From Ceratotherium simum simum (taxonomy: Eukaryota; Chordata; Mammalia; Perissodactyla; Rhinocerotidae), in contig NW_004454206.1 of the NCBI RefSeq assembly GCF_000283155.1, forward strand, positions 17,965,950 through 18,029,949: DNA of 64,000 nucleotides. The letters are read 5' to 3'. The translations under genes were made by a program, and so were the position numbers. Shown one piece after another: positions 33,696-45,844 of this stretch; position 1 is the first letter of the stretch, and each line of letters begins with the position of its first letter. Below the pieces are notes generated by a model. That model made no database searches. It was not told the origin of the DNA and saw only the letters and a program-made list of their open reading frames with translations.

Positions 33696-36600
33696 ATGGC
33701 AGTATTAGGCCCCCATATATCAATCATCACTCTAAATGTAAATGGGATGAATTGACCCATCAAAAGACACAGAGTAGCTGGATGGATTCAAAAAAGAGAC
33801 CCAACAATATACTGCCTCCAGAAAACACATCTCAGTGCTAAAGACAAAACGGCTCAGAGTGAAGGGATGGAAGATGATACTCCAAGCTAATGGCAAGCAA
33901 AAGAAAGCAGGTGTAGCCATACTTATATCAGAAAAAGCAGACTTCAAAATAAAAAAGATAATGAGAGACAAAGAGGGGCATTATATAATGATAAAAGGGA
34001 CATTCCACCAAGAAGACATAACACTTATAAATATATATGCACCTAGCACAGTAGCACCAAAGTATATAAAGCAACTATTAACAGACCTAAAGGGAGAAAT
34101 CGACAGGAACACAATAATAGCAGGGGACCTCAACACCTGACTTACATCAATGGATAGATCATCCAGACAGATGAAATACTGGACCATATGGACTTAATAG
34201 ATAAATATAGAACATTCCATCCAAAAACAGGAGAATACACATTCTTCTCAAGCATACATGGAACACTCTTAAAGATAGACCATATGTTGGGAAACAAGGC
34301 AAGCCTTAATAAATTTAAGAAGATTGAAATCATATCAAGCATCTTATCCAACCACAATGCTATGAAACTAGAAATCAACAACAAGAAAAAACCTGGGAAT
34401 GTCACAAATATGTGGAGACTAAACAACATGCTATCGAATAATCATTGGATCAATGAAGAAATCAAAGGAGAAATCAAAAAATACCTGATGACAAATGAAA
34501 ATGAAAACACAACATACCAACTCTTATGGGAGGCAGCAAAAGCTGTACTCAGAGGTAAATTTATTGCAATACAGGCCTACCTCAACAAACAAGAAAAAGC
34601 TCAAATAAGTAATCTTCAACTACACCTAACAGAACTAGAAAAAGAAGAACAAACAAAGCCCAAAGTCAGCAGAAGGAGGGAAACAATAAAAATCAGAGCA
34701 GAAATAAATGAAATAGAGACTAAAAAAAACAATAGAAAGGATCAATGAAACTAAGAGCTGGTTCTTTAGGAAGATAAACAAAATTGACTAACTCTTAGCC
34801 AGACTCACCAAGAAAAAGAGAAGACTCAAACAAATAAAATTAGAAACGAAAGAGAAGAAATTACAATACCACAGAAATACAAAGGATTATAAGAGAATAC
34901 TATGAGAAGCTATATGCGAACAAATTGGATAACCTAGAAGAAATGGATAAATTCTTAGACTCATACAACCTCCCAAAACTGAATCAAGAAGAAATAGAGA
35001 ATATGAATGGGCCAATCACAAATAAAAAGATTGAAACAGTAGTCATAAACCTCCTCCAAAACAAAAGTCCAGGACCAGATGGCTTCTCTGGTGAATTCTA
35101 CCAAACATTCACAGAAGATTTAATAGCTATTCTTCTCAAACTATTCCAAAATATTGAAGAAGACAAGATGTTTCCTAACTCATTCTACAAGGCCAACATT
35201 ACCCTGATACCAAAACCAGACGAGGACAACACAAAAAAGGAAAATTACAGGCCAATATCAGGCTGATGAACATAGATGCAAAAATCCTCAACAAAGTATT
35301 AGCAAATTGAATACAACAACACATTGAAAGGATCATACACCATGATCAAGTAGGATTTATTCTAGCGATGCAGGGATGGTTCAAAATCCACAAGTCAAAC
35401 AATGTGATACACCACATTAAGAAAATGAGGGGAAAAAATCACATGATCATCTCAATAGATGCAGAGAAAGCATTTGACAAGATCCAACATCCATTTATGA
35501 TAAAAACTCTCAATAAAATGGGTTTAGAAGGAAAGTACCTCAACATAATAAAGGCCATAAACTACAAACCCATGGCCAACATCATATTTAATGGTGAAAA
35601 ACTGAAAGCCATTCCTCTGAGAACAGGAACAAGACAATGGCGCCCTTGTTACACTCTCCCCATTCTTATTCAACATAGTACTGGAAGTTTTGGCCAGAGC
35701 GATTAGGCAAGAAAAAGAAATAAAAGGGATCCAAATTGGAAGGGAAGAAGTAAAACTCTCACTGTTTGTGGATAACATGATTCTATACATAGAAAACCCT
35801 AAAGAATCCACCAGAAAACTATTAGAAATAATCAACAACTACAGCAAAGTTGCAGGGTGCAAAATCAAGATACAAAAATCAGTTGCATATCTGTACACTA
35901 ATAATGAACTAGCAGAAAGAGAAGTCAAGAATACAATCTCATTTACAATCGCAACAAAAGAATAAAATATACGGGAATAAATTTAACCAAGGAGGTGAAA
36001 GACCTATATATTGAAAACTGTAAGACATTATTGAAAGAAATCAAAGAAGACATAAAGAAATGGGAAGATATTCCATGCTCGTGGATTGGAAGAATAGACA
36101 TAGTTAAAATGTCCCTATTACCTAAAGCAGATTCAATGCAATCCCAATCAGAATTCCAATGACATTCTTCACAGAAATAGAACAAAGAATCCTAAAATTT
36201 ATATAGAACAACAGAAGACCCCAAATAGCCAAACCAATCCTGAGAAAAAAGAACAAAGCTGGAGGCATCACAATCCCTGACTTCAAAATATACTACAAAG
36301 CTATAGTAATCAGAACAGCATGGTACTGGCACAAAAACAGACACACAGAATCGATGGAACAGAATTGGAAGCCAAGAAATAAAACCACACATCTATGGAC
36401 AGTTAATCTTCAACAAAAGAGCCAAGAACATACAATGGAGAAAGGAAAGTCTCTTCAATAAATGGTTCTGTGAAAACTGGACAGCCACATGCAAAAGAAT
36501 GAAAGTAGACCATTATCTTGCACCATACACAAAAATTAACTCAAATGGATTAAAGACTTGAATCTAAGAACTGAAACCATAAAACTCCTAGAAGAAAGTA

Positions 36601-37488
36601 TAGGCAGTACGCTCTTTGACATTGGTCTTAGCAGAATCTTTTCAAACCCCATGCCTCCTCAGGTAAGGCAAAGAAAAGAAAAAATAAACAAATGGGATTA
36701 CATCAGACTAGAAAGCTTCTGCAAGGCAAAGGAAACCATGAACAAAATGAAAAGACAACCCATCAACTAGGAGATATATTTGCAAATCATATATCCAACA
36801 AAGGGTTAATTTCCAAAATACGTAAAGAACTCATACGACTCAATAACAAAAAAATGAACAACTGGATCAAAAAATGAGCAGAGCATATGAACAGACATTT
36901 TTCCAAAGAAGATATACAGATGGCCAATAGGCACATGAAAAGATGTTCAACATCACTAATTATTAGGGAAATGCAAATAAAAACCATAATGAGATATCAC
37001 CTTACACGGATCAGAATGGCTATAATTAACAAGACAATAAATAACAAATGTTGAAGAGGATGTGGAGAAAAGGGAACCCTCATACACTGCTGATGGGAAT
37101 GCAAACTGGTGCAGCCACTATGGAAAACAGTATCGGATTTCTCGAAAAATTGGAAATAGAAATATCATATGTTCCAGCTATCCCACTATTGGGTATTTAT
37201 CCAAAGAACATGAAATCAACAATTCAAAGAGATTCATGCATCTCTATGTTCACTGCAGCATTATTCACAATAGCCAAGCTATGAAAGCAACCCAAGTGCC
37301 CATCAACGGATGAATGGATAAAAAAGATGTGGTATATATACACAACGGAATGCTACTCAGCCATAAAAAAAGAAAAAATCGTGCCATTTGCAACAACATG
37401 GATGGACCTTGAGGGTATTATGCTAAGTGAAATAAGCAAGACAGAGAAAGACAAACACACTATCATTTCACTCATATGTGGAAGATAA
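33696..37488 (+). pseudogene. L1 ORF2 pseudogene (endonuclease-reverse transcriptase)
   Basis: ORF2 nicks target DNA and primes reverse transcription of L1 RNA there. The ATG at 33696 gives MAVLGPHISIITLNVNG, with the endonuclease Asn at codon 14, and a stop at codon 20. Codon 43, Glu in active enzymes, is Lys (AAA, 33822-33824; CLQKTHL). GDLNT near 34124-34138 and KIDHM near 34272 are kept, but the SDH motif reads SNH (34347-34355). Open blocks lie in different frames: 33835-34140, 34188-34748, 34925-35266 (KSPGPDGF), 35368-35706 ([14 protein letters not shown]) and 35690-35965, where the FADD active site reads FVDN (35765-35776). The C-terminal region continues with MDLEGIMLSEISKTEKDK and ends at TAA 37486-37488. 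Span is about 1264 codons, close to the 1275 of human ORF2. Clearly dead. Confidence 0.95.
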
Positions 37489-37726
37489 ACAAACACCTAC
37501 ATAAGGAGAGCAGATTATTGATTGCCAGAGGGGAAAGGGGTGGGGGGAGGGTGAATGGGGTAAAGGGGCACATATGTACGGCAACGGATAAAAACTAGAC
37601 CGTTGGTGGTGAACATGGTGCAGTATACACAGAAACGGGATGTTGTCTATTCAGAAACTGATATATAATAATGTACACCTGAAATTTACACAATGTTATA
37701 AGCCAATATGACCTCAATAAAATAAT
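37489..37726 (+). other. L1 3' UTR
   Basis: Contains a G-rich tract ('ggggaaaggggtggggggag', about 37530-37549), a common feature of L1 3' UTRs, and ends 'gacctcaataaaataa' with an AATAAA signal. The expected long A-tail is absent or eroded; T residues of the duplication follow directly. Confidence 0.85.
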
Positions 37727-37746
37727 TTTTTAAAATGTCATTCCAG
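37727..37746 (+). repeat. L1 target-site duplication, right copy
   Basis: Exact 20-bp match to 31081-31100. Confidence 0.95.
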
Positions 37747-38260
37747 ATGCAATGTGGGTAATGGATAAACCAAAGATATATTGGTATATATATGGGGCAG
37801 CTAGTTTTGTAGCATTTGCTATGGCCCTGGGCTTAGATTAGAATGGAAGCTGAGATGCAGAGGAGTGAAAGGATTTGGGTAATATTCAGAAGGTAAAATT
37901 GACAGTACTCTATGGTTGAGACAAGATAAGGAATGAGGAAAAGGAAGTTGTCAAGAATGACTCACAAACTTGGGACTCGCACAACTGGGTGGGAGGAATG
38001 GTGGTGTCATTTTTTGTGTTGGAGAACACCAGGAGAGAACCAGGTTTGGTGAGGGTCAATTCTGAGTTCCATTTTGGACATGCTGACTTTGAAATGTTTG
38101 TGAGACATCCAATTGAGATGTCAGGTAAGCAAGAAGTTGAGTATACCTCTCTGGATCTCAGAGGAAGTGTTTCAGGGGAGGGATGCACATCGAAAGCTAT
38201 CAGCATATAGATGATAAAGCCACAGGCAAGATTGTCTGGGAGAGAGTATTGAGAGAAAAG
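37747..38260 (-). mobile_element. L2, antisense, 5' continuation beyond the L1
   Basis: Continues the antisense L2 interrupted at 31080: 'caagaatgactcacaaact', 'ttccattttggacatgctga', 'gagacatccaattgagatgtc' and 'ctatcagcatatagatgat' occur in order. Confidence 0.85.
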
Positions 38261-38299
38261 AGAGGATTGCTTGAGAAGGAGTCATGATACAGAGTTATA

Positions 38300-38410
38300 A
38301 GTTTCTACCTACTTTCCTCTCCTCCCCACCAGAATGCAAGTTCCCTGAGGGCATGAATTTTATCTTTTATCTTTATATCCCTTGGGAATTGGCCTATCTT
38401 ACATGTGTGG
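38300..38410 (+). mobile_element. L2 3' end, sense (short)
   Basis: 'ccagaatgcaagttccctgagggcatgaat' (in parts) is the typical L2 segment near the 3' end. Confidence 0.65.
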
Positions 38411-38625
38411 AGGCAAATGATTTTCAGATTCCCATTATAACACTCCCAAGTGGTTCCTCTGACCACATTTTATGCAATTGCCATAAAAACACCGTTCGTA
38501 TATTTCAGCTAGCCAATGATTCCTAAAAGGCTCTTCAGATAGGAAAAATGAAGATATCTCCAAAGCTCAAAAATTAATCTGAGATCCCCTTGATGACAGG
38601 AGTGCTCATTCATTCTTTCATTCAT
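38411..38625. other. no recognisable feature
   Basis: Short gap between repeats; only a 'cattcattctttcattcattcc' simple stretch near 38608-38630. Confidence 0.45.
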
Positions 38626-39010
38626 TCCTCTGTGTTAGTTAAGTTAAATAAACCCAGCTTCTGCAACATATAAACCTTGAAAATTCTGACTTAACACAAT
38701 AAAAGATTATTTTTCTCTCACTTTTCACTCCAATGAGGGCTGACCAGTGGGAGAGGTGGCTGTGCTCCATTCAGGGACCAAAGTTCTTTCCATTTTATAG
38801 CTCTGCTCTCCTTTATGTCATTGAAATCCTCTACATTTAGCTTATAGATGGGGAAAGAGAGAGGATCGTGAGTGGAAGGTTTCTGTGGGCAGTCCTGGAA
38901 GAGTTACCTACCCAGTCTGCTGACATTCCATTGGCCACTACTCAGACATATTTTCCCAGCTAATTGCAATGGAGCTGGAAAAACAGTCTAGCTGTGTGCC
39001 CAGGAAGGGT
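38626..39010. repeat. ancient repeat, probable antisense LTR (second copy)
   Basis: Shares features with 11031-11440: 'tctgacttaacacaataaaagatta', 'tttctctcacttttcactcc', then 'cattccattggccactactcagaca' and 'ctagctgtgtgcccagga', each in parts. Family not named. Confidence 0.5.
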
Positions 39011-39290
39011 GAGCTCTACCTCTCTCTACATCACCCAGTATGTGCCAAATATTCTATTAGGCACTTGTGATTGTACATTAAACATAGTAGATGTGCTTCC
39101 TGCTCTCATGGTGTCTTGTAGGAAATAAAACAAATTATCAGAAAATTAAAATACAGTTTGGGGAAAGTCTAATATTTTCTGAGAGTAGGTAAGAGGGGCA
39201 ATTAACCTAGAACTGGTGGGTCTCAGTGCTTAACACATTACCTAGTATACAGTGGGCACTCAACAAACGTTTGGGGAATGAGAGAAATAT
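39011..39290 (-). mobile_element. L2 traces
   Basis: Antisense L2 at 39030-39160 ('tatgtgccaaatattctattaggcac', 'tcctgctctcatggtgtctt' in parts). At 39215-39280, 'cttaacacattacctagtatacagtgggcactcaacaaacg' (in parts) resembles the tail of a sense L2 or MIR. Confidence 0.6.
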
Positions 39291-39761
39291 TTTTAAGACT
39301 GCTTACACATTTCTCCTCTCAGAATTTACAGTTTCCTCATGCAAGTCACTTAACCTCAACCCCATATATTGAAATGTTGTATGCCAGAAAAGACAGATTT
39401 TATCTGTTTTTTATTTTAAATATCATGAACATCTTTTTCATTAGCAATCATAGACAGCTAAATATAAAATGAAGGAGAAATCAACATTGCAGCAAAGTCC
39501 TAAATTTTATCAAATAGGAAAGATAGTGCTGATTTCTCAAACATCAGGGAAGGAAAAATTATTTTCAATAAAGTTATCACGTTTTATAATGTTTTTCAGC
39601 CCTTTTATCTTTTATTTCCTCAAATGAGTGGGAAGCTCCCCAGAGGTGCCTCTCATATAATCCTATATCTACAGGGGAGGCATAACCACCTAATGAATGA
39701 GTTGGAGGATAATGATTTTTGTTGCTTGCCAGTAACTATGGGCACATGAGGCCATGAAGTC
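39291..39761. other. no recognisable feature
   Basis: About 470 bp, AT-rich; nothing is assigned. Confidence 0.45.
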
Positions 39762-39930
39762 CAGTGCCCAAGCACCCGGATTTTGGTATCCGATGGCCTG
39801 ATCTTGATTCCTGAAACCACTGCTAGCTAGACTCCTGATCCGAAAAGGATTAAATGAGATAATGCAAGTAAAGTGTTAGTGCTCTGCCTGGCACGCAGTA
39901 AATGTGTGTTAATGTTGGATACCATCATCA
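39762..39930 (+). mobile_element. MIR SINE, sense
   Basis: 'ccaagcacccggattttggt' near the head and 'aggattaaatgagataatgcaagtaaagtg' with 'ctctgcctggcacgcagtaa' at the tail (in parts) mark a MIR. Confidence 0.75.
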
Positions 39931-41675
39931 TTATTAGCCACGGGAACCATGAAGAAAGAAAATGAGACTATTTTGACCACCAGGTGATTTCATCTATGAC
40001 AACAGAGTCAAATCTTTAAGTCTAATTGTTATTTCCAGGTGTGTTAGGATCCTTCAAGAAGCCACAGATTGTGCAGTAATAAAATAACCGGCACTGTATA
40101 AAGCAAGCCCGGATAATTTATAATCTGAACAATCACTACTTTCCACCTGTCTTTTTATTTTCATTTCTAGCTAAGTGCTGTTTTCTTTCCACTCTAGTAT
40201 CTGAATAAACACTTAAATTAAAATAAAAAAGGAGAATTCTCAGCGCAGCAACCATGCCCATGATTAACGCGGTATTGTGTTCACCCTTTAACATAGGTGG
40301 AGGCATCTCTGAAAGCCAGGATTGATCGCCGCAAGGAACAGAAGATGCACTTCAACTGTACATATTTCCTGAATGATCAGCTTTGCATGACCTTCATATA
40401 AAACCCAAAGGTGTTTATTGGCCTTGTGCATGAGCACATCTCAAGCGAAGGCAGCTGTCTTTCCTCATGGTACAAGTGAAAGATTTTAGATTAGGAAGCA
40501 GATGAGGTTAAATTACTTCATTATGTACTCATTGGGGGAAAAATCAATTTCTGGAATATAATCCTATTGACCTGACTGGCACCGACCAGGAGCATAAGTA
40601 ATCACAGCCCTAAAATAAATATCTGTTCATACCTTGAAAAGACACCTACACTAACCATTCTCCTTTATGTGCTAAGGGTATCAAATAGCCATGCAAACCA
40701 CACTCAAGGCTAATGGGCCTCTTTTTTGAATATGTCACTAAAATAGGATGGTGAAAATTCTGCTTGTTTTGTTCTGACCTTGTAAAATTCACATATTATA
40801 TGATCAAGACTGTGTATTTCCTATCTCCAGTTAATACTAAGATTATCATGTTGTCAGAGAATAGTGAAACAAGCAAACATCACTGCAACAAAAAAGTAAC
40901 CCAATTACACCAAAGAATTAGCATGTTCACAACCAATCAGCAACAAATTATGGTGAAGTATAATATGCATAAGAAATTTTAACCCTAACTCCAGAGCTGG
41001 GATCCATAATGACCCGATCCTACTTTCTTTCTCGTAGAAATTTGAAGATACTTTTCCTTCCAGGTTTGTCCTTTAGCAAGGATGTCCTAAGCTTCCATCA
41101 TGTTGAATTTAGCCTTGCAAGGATTTTTAATTAACAGCGATGATCCACAAGCCATGATTTATATGCAAGAAAGATGCCCTATTTTATCTTCTTTCCCCAG
41201 GCTATGATATATAGATGCTTCTAATAAGCCAAAGATAAAAGTGGCTTGGACCAAAAAGCACCTATTTTCTCAAAGATGCACATTAAGACCGCAGCTGTCA
41301 GCAAGAGAATAAAGTAGAGCCCAGGTGACAGAAAATATAAAGGAAGTAGAAAATGATCAAGGTTTAATTCATGTATTTATGATTAGAACCTTTTTTTTTT
41401 TTTCTAGCAACGCAACTTTTACTCCAACTAAAGCACTATCTTTAAAAACTATAGTTTGGTGAGGGCTTATACAAAGTATTTCTAAAGTTATGTGATCCTA
41501 TTTTAAAGAAAGATTCTTAAATTTACTCATTCAAGTTCATGCTGTTCATGAGGATATACACTTATTGCAATGATGCTGCTGTAGCTGAAAATATGTTAGC
41601 ATCTCTTTTTCCAGTATAACTCTCAGAGACAGTAACATATTCTTTTGAATATACCTAGTGTTGGAAAATCATATT
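39931..41675. other. repeat-poor block with an exon-like stretch
   Basis: About 1.7 kb in which I recognise no repeat. At 40291-40296 an 'acatag' acceptor-like site precedes a frame of 34 codons (40297-40398, stop TAA 40399), rich in charged residues (KARIDRRKEQKMHF). CpG dinucleotides cluster nearby (aacgcggt, gatcgccgc, caagcgaag), unusual in this CpG-poor window. There is no clear donor site and no neighbouring exon, so I do not call a gene. A T-run lies at 41391-41402. Confidence 0.4.
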
Positions 41676-41775
41676 TTGTAGCTGGATTGAGAATCTCTAG
41701 TCCTATAGCTCTGCTGTAAATTAGCTTGTTGACCTTGTGCTGTCACTTAATCTCTCTGGGTCATAAAGGTATGAT
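41676..41775 (+). mobile_element. MIR fragment, sense
   Basis: 'gaccttgtgctgtcacttaatctctctggg' in parts matches the MIR core order 'gaccttgggcaagt..ttaac.tctctg'. Confidence 0.65.
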
Positions 41776-41917
41776 TGTGTTACATTACCACCAAGGGCCT
41801 TTCCGACTATACAATTATACAATTTCATGACTTGATATTTGGAAACAGCCAGAAATCAGTGTTGAAACTGGAAAAATCTCATTTTATAAGTTTAGAAAGA
41901 GAAATTCTTATGAAGTC

Positions 41918-42640
41918 ATTAATTCATTCATCAAATATTTTTTTAAGTACCTACTATGTGCCAGGCACTCTCCTTAATGCTGCAGGTACATTAGTGAACA
42001 GATTAAAGAGCTCTGTCTCTGTGGAACTTAAATTCTAGATGGATGAGATAGATAACAGACAGTGAATGTAAGAAAGAAATCAAGTATATAGTAGTATAAT
42101 ATATTATAAGGTAAGTGTAATAGAAAAAATAAAAGTAGAGTGAGATATGCAGGATGGGGAGTGCTGTGGTTAGGGGGCTGGAAAGGGATAAGCAGGTAGC
42201 AGTATTAAATAGAGTGGTCAGAGACGATCTCATTAAGAAGGTGAGGCTTATGCAAAGACTCGAAGGAGATGAGGGAGTTAACCAGTTAACTAAATGACGT
42301 CATGTGGAAGAATGGTTCAGACAAAGTGCACAGCTAAAGCAAAGGCCCTGAGGTAGGATCATCTTGTGTCTTGTTTGAGAAAGAGCAGAAATGCCAGTGT
42401 GGCTGGAGCTGACTGAGCCCAGAGCAAGTGGTAGGAGAGGAGGGGAGAGAGGTAACAGGGCTGGTCATGGAGGGCCTGGGGGCCATTATAAGGACTTGGG
42501 CACTTATTCCAAATGAGATGGCAGCCATCGCAAAGCTTCGAATGGAGGAGTGCTATGATCTGACTTACTTTTATAGAGGATCACCCTGGCTGCTATGTGG
42601 AGAATATTTATAGGGGAACAAAGGTAGAAGCAGCGATACC
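41918..42640 (-). mobile_element. L2 3' half, antisense
   Basis: Well-preserved antisense L2. It starts with the 3' end ('ttcatcaaatatttttttaag', 'ctatgtgccaggcactctcc') and continues with 'gtggtcagagacgatctcat', 'aaaggccctgaggtaggatc', 'ccagtgtggctggagctga' and 'ggagtgctatgatctgactt'. Confidence 0.88.
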
Positions 42641-43323
42641 ATGCCATTTTTGCTTATGTATTTTGTAAAACACCTATGAAGCTGATACCAAAAGGATTGC
42701 AACAGTGTTTTGCAGAGAACGCGTTGGAAGAAGTGAATAACTTCAAATATTATCTAGGTTTATGAATTCTGATGAGTTTGTAACAAAATCACTTGTAATA
42801 GATCTCCATTCTCTATGTTCCCAAGATATTCTGCTTAGGATGATGATAAAACTTTCAGAAGTGAAGATAATGATCACTGTTTAAACCTATTATTAGGTAT
42901 GTAGTCAAATCTTCAAGCTCATAGCATTTCAAAGGGCAGGAGGCCACTTATTCAGAATAGACAGATAATTGTTCTTTGTATTCTCATGTCCTTGAACAAC
43001 TATCAAGTATTCTCCCCAACTCTTTAAAGTGTTTTCTATTGTCTCACCTTGTTCTTGTTATTACTATAAACTGCCTTTCTCCATCCTTGTTCAATAAGCA
43101 TTAAGCCCCCTACCATTCATTCCTGTCCTGGGAGGAAATTTGTAAGACCTCTGCATTACCTATTAAAGCTATGATTTTAGCTTTAACAATGTGAAATTGT
43201 CACCCTACTGGTGGTTGTGAGAGCATAACCTTGAACTCACAATTGCTCAGTGACTATCACAAGCTTGGCTGAGACAAGCTTGTCTGAAAAATATTCAGTA
43301 CATTCTTTGTTGTAAGTCTAAAT
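42641..43323. other. no recognisable feature
   Basis: About 680 bp without an assigned feature. Confidence 0.45.
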
Positions 43324-43535
43324 CGGCACTGTCCAATAGAACTTTCTACAATGATGAAAATATTCTTTACGTACGCTGTCCAACATCGTGGGACCAGCCA
43401 CAGATGGTCACTGAGAACTTGAAATGTGGCTAGTGTGAGTGAAGAACTGAGTTTTTAATTGCGTTTAATTTTAATTAATTTAAATTTAAATGGACGTAGC
43501 TTCATGTGGCTAGTGGCTACTGTATTGGACGACTG
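43324..43535. mobile_element. MER3 hAT MITE
   Basis: Near-complete MER3. Inverted ends 'cactgtccaatagaacttt' at the left and 'ggctactgtattggac' at the right; the middle has 'cttgaaatgtggctagtg' and the 'taattttaattaatttaaat' AT core. Ends are slightly eroded. Confidence 0.88.
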
Positions 43536-45844
43536 ATGTCTACATCTTTATTCTATGTTATATCAGACTAACCATGAGATGTTCCTGCCCCATATTGTTT
43601 CAGTATCTCCTGGAAATGTTTCTCTTGAGTGATCTTTGATATTATGCCACAGTCATTCATTAAGGAAATTTAAAAGCGGCCCTATGAAATCCAGTGCTAT
43701 ATTCACTGAAAGGAAGTTGTTGAGGGCACTGATAATGGTATAACATAGCATCCTATTACTCTGCCCTCAATACCAGGAAAAGATGTGGTTATTCTAAAAA
43801 ATTTGTCTGTCTGAGGTAATTTACTGTGTTACATCATGGCATTTGCTTCAGGGGAGCACAGAACCAAACGGGTGGTCCATTTCCTGCAAACACATGCTAT
43901 AGAGAACATCTTGGGCTGTGTTCTGTGTGCTCATTTTACTTTTAACCTCTTTGTCTTATTTGTTCTGTCCTTATACCCTCTTTGCTGATTTACGTGCTTA
44001 TTTTAAATGTTACCTGGTGGTATTATATTCATTTTCGTATTCCACAAAGAAGCAGAACAAAAATAAAACCCTTTTTTCAGAAAACACACTCAATCTCTTT
44101 CTTCAAAGTGCTGACTTCCCAAGACCTCATTCTTATCATTATTTTTGCTTTTCTCTAAGTTATTTTCTACATATTTCATGTCAATTGTTGACCCCATACT
44201 GATCCTATGACACTCAAAACACCCTAGACATGGAAATGAGAATAAAAAGAGAAAAATATTATATATAATTCGTTAGATTATAATTTATTCATTTCAATAT
44301 TATGTTTGCTATGTTACCAAGAAATTTTAATATTATAAAAGTTTCATATAAATCTACTTTTGTGAAGACCTTTAGTTATACTAAGAAGTTACCATGTTCC
44401 CCAGAGTTGAGATTGTGGGTGTTTGTTTTGGAAAAGGAACCATTTCAGAAAATGTAGAAGAGTGGATTAAAAAAATGAACATTCACATCTGTGAGTCTGT
44501 GACTTGGTAATCATTAATTAAAATTAACTATTGTTCACCTGTCCTGGGTTGAGTTTATTTTATGATTCTTCTTGTTTTAAAAAACACATTACTTGGCTTT
44601 GTATTCAGAGCCAAACTGGAAACAAGTAGATAAATTTTATTATGTGGTTTCTGTCATCAGAGTTCCGGATGGTTTGCAAAAGTTTGAATCAGTTACTTTA
44701 TTTCTGGGCTTTATCAAAATTCTGTTTCTCACTTGGAAAAATATCATTACTTGTTATACTAACTTATAAGACTGAGTCAGTGTTGGGCAAAGGAAGAGAG
44801 TATGCTTGCTGTTCTAGTGGAATTCTTGCTCTCGTCCCAATTTGGCAGTGTGGGCAATGTTTTGTCATTACCTGCCAGTGAATCAAGGGGTAGATAATTT
44901 TGAATGGAAGGGGAAAGAAGTCAGGCTTTTAAATATGAAAACCTAATATTGTGCAGGAGAGTTGCCACTTTTGGACAGGCAATAAAGCCCTGCTGTTGAT
45001 GGAAGAGGTGATTCTCCTTTCACTCCAACCACAAACCCACTTTATATTATTTTTGCTGAGAGAAAGTAAAATAAGACACTTCTATCTTCACAATTGCCTA
45101 TGCATGTGCTAGATGTAAATTACTACTCAAGTAAATAACTTGGAAGCCGATTTGTCTAACATCAAAAAATTGGGAACAAATGGTAATCAAATGGTAGTCT
45201 GAATTCCTCATACTGGAAAATTAATGTTTTTAAAAATGAGTTTGGTATCCTTGGGTTTACTTTTACATTTATTTGCAACAGATCCCTTTGTTACACGAAC
45301 TCTATAATTTTGACTAAAAAATGTACAACAAATTACAGTCCTTTTCTTCACATTGCAAGGACAAGATTCAACTGAACAGCTATCTCTTAAATAATTAAAA
45401 AGGAAAGTAGGTCAATGCCATGTATTAAATGACTGGCTCTGAAGACAGCTATATCAGCTATTGTGATTTTAGAGATGGCTCTCAAAGATGTAAAGTTATT
45501 AAGCTATCTTTGGAGCTAGTCTTTTGCTTCATTTAAATGTATGGAATTGACCTCAAAGATTATCCTCATATTGAATTAAATATTAACTTGTTCTGCTTCA
45601 TCATTTAATACACGACATTTATATTTCAAGATAGAAAATAACTTTTATTGATTTTAAAACTCTAATTACAATAGAGCTCCCTAACAACGTGTCCTTGGAA
45701 CATGGTAATTATCCAGACACTCTTATCAACTGTGAACTATATTACATTTAGACCCACTTAAAAATCATCCACTTGAAGTCATGCCCCTCTTATTCTACCC
45801 CTTATAAAAGAGAACTAGCATGAAAGAGTTAGTCTCCACATTCT
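43536..45844. other. no recognisable feature
   Basis: About 2.3 kb of AT-rich sequence in which I recognise no repeat or exon. Frames of 94 codons (43918-44202) and 79 codons (44642-44881) show no similarity I can name. Confidence 0.45.

Larger units (their letters stand above)
31101..37731 (+). mobile_element. complete-length L1 LINE, inactive
   Basis: A 6.6-kb LINE-1 with every region in order: 5' UTR 31101-32025, ORF1 remnant 32026-33262, inter-ORF spacer 33263-33695, ORF2 remnant 33696-37488, and 3' UTR 37489 to about 37726 with AATAAA near 37717. It lies between 15-20 bp direct repeats and interrupts an antisense L2. An older-type ERE is inserted within ORF1 at 32338-32604. Stops, frameshifts and substituted catalytic residues show that it can no longer transpose. 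The duplication is unbroken while the coding parts have decayed, so I would place the insertion within the perissodactyl lineage but not recently; this age is inference. Confidence 0.95.
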
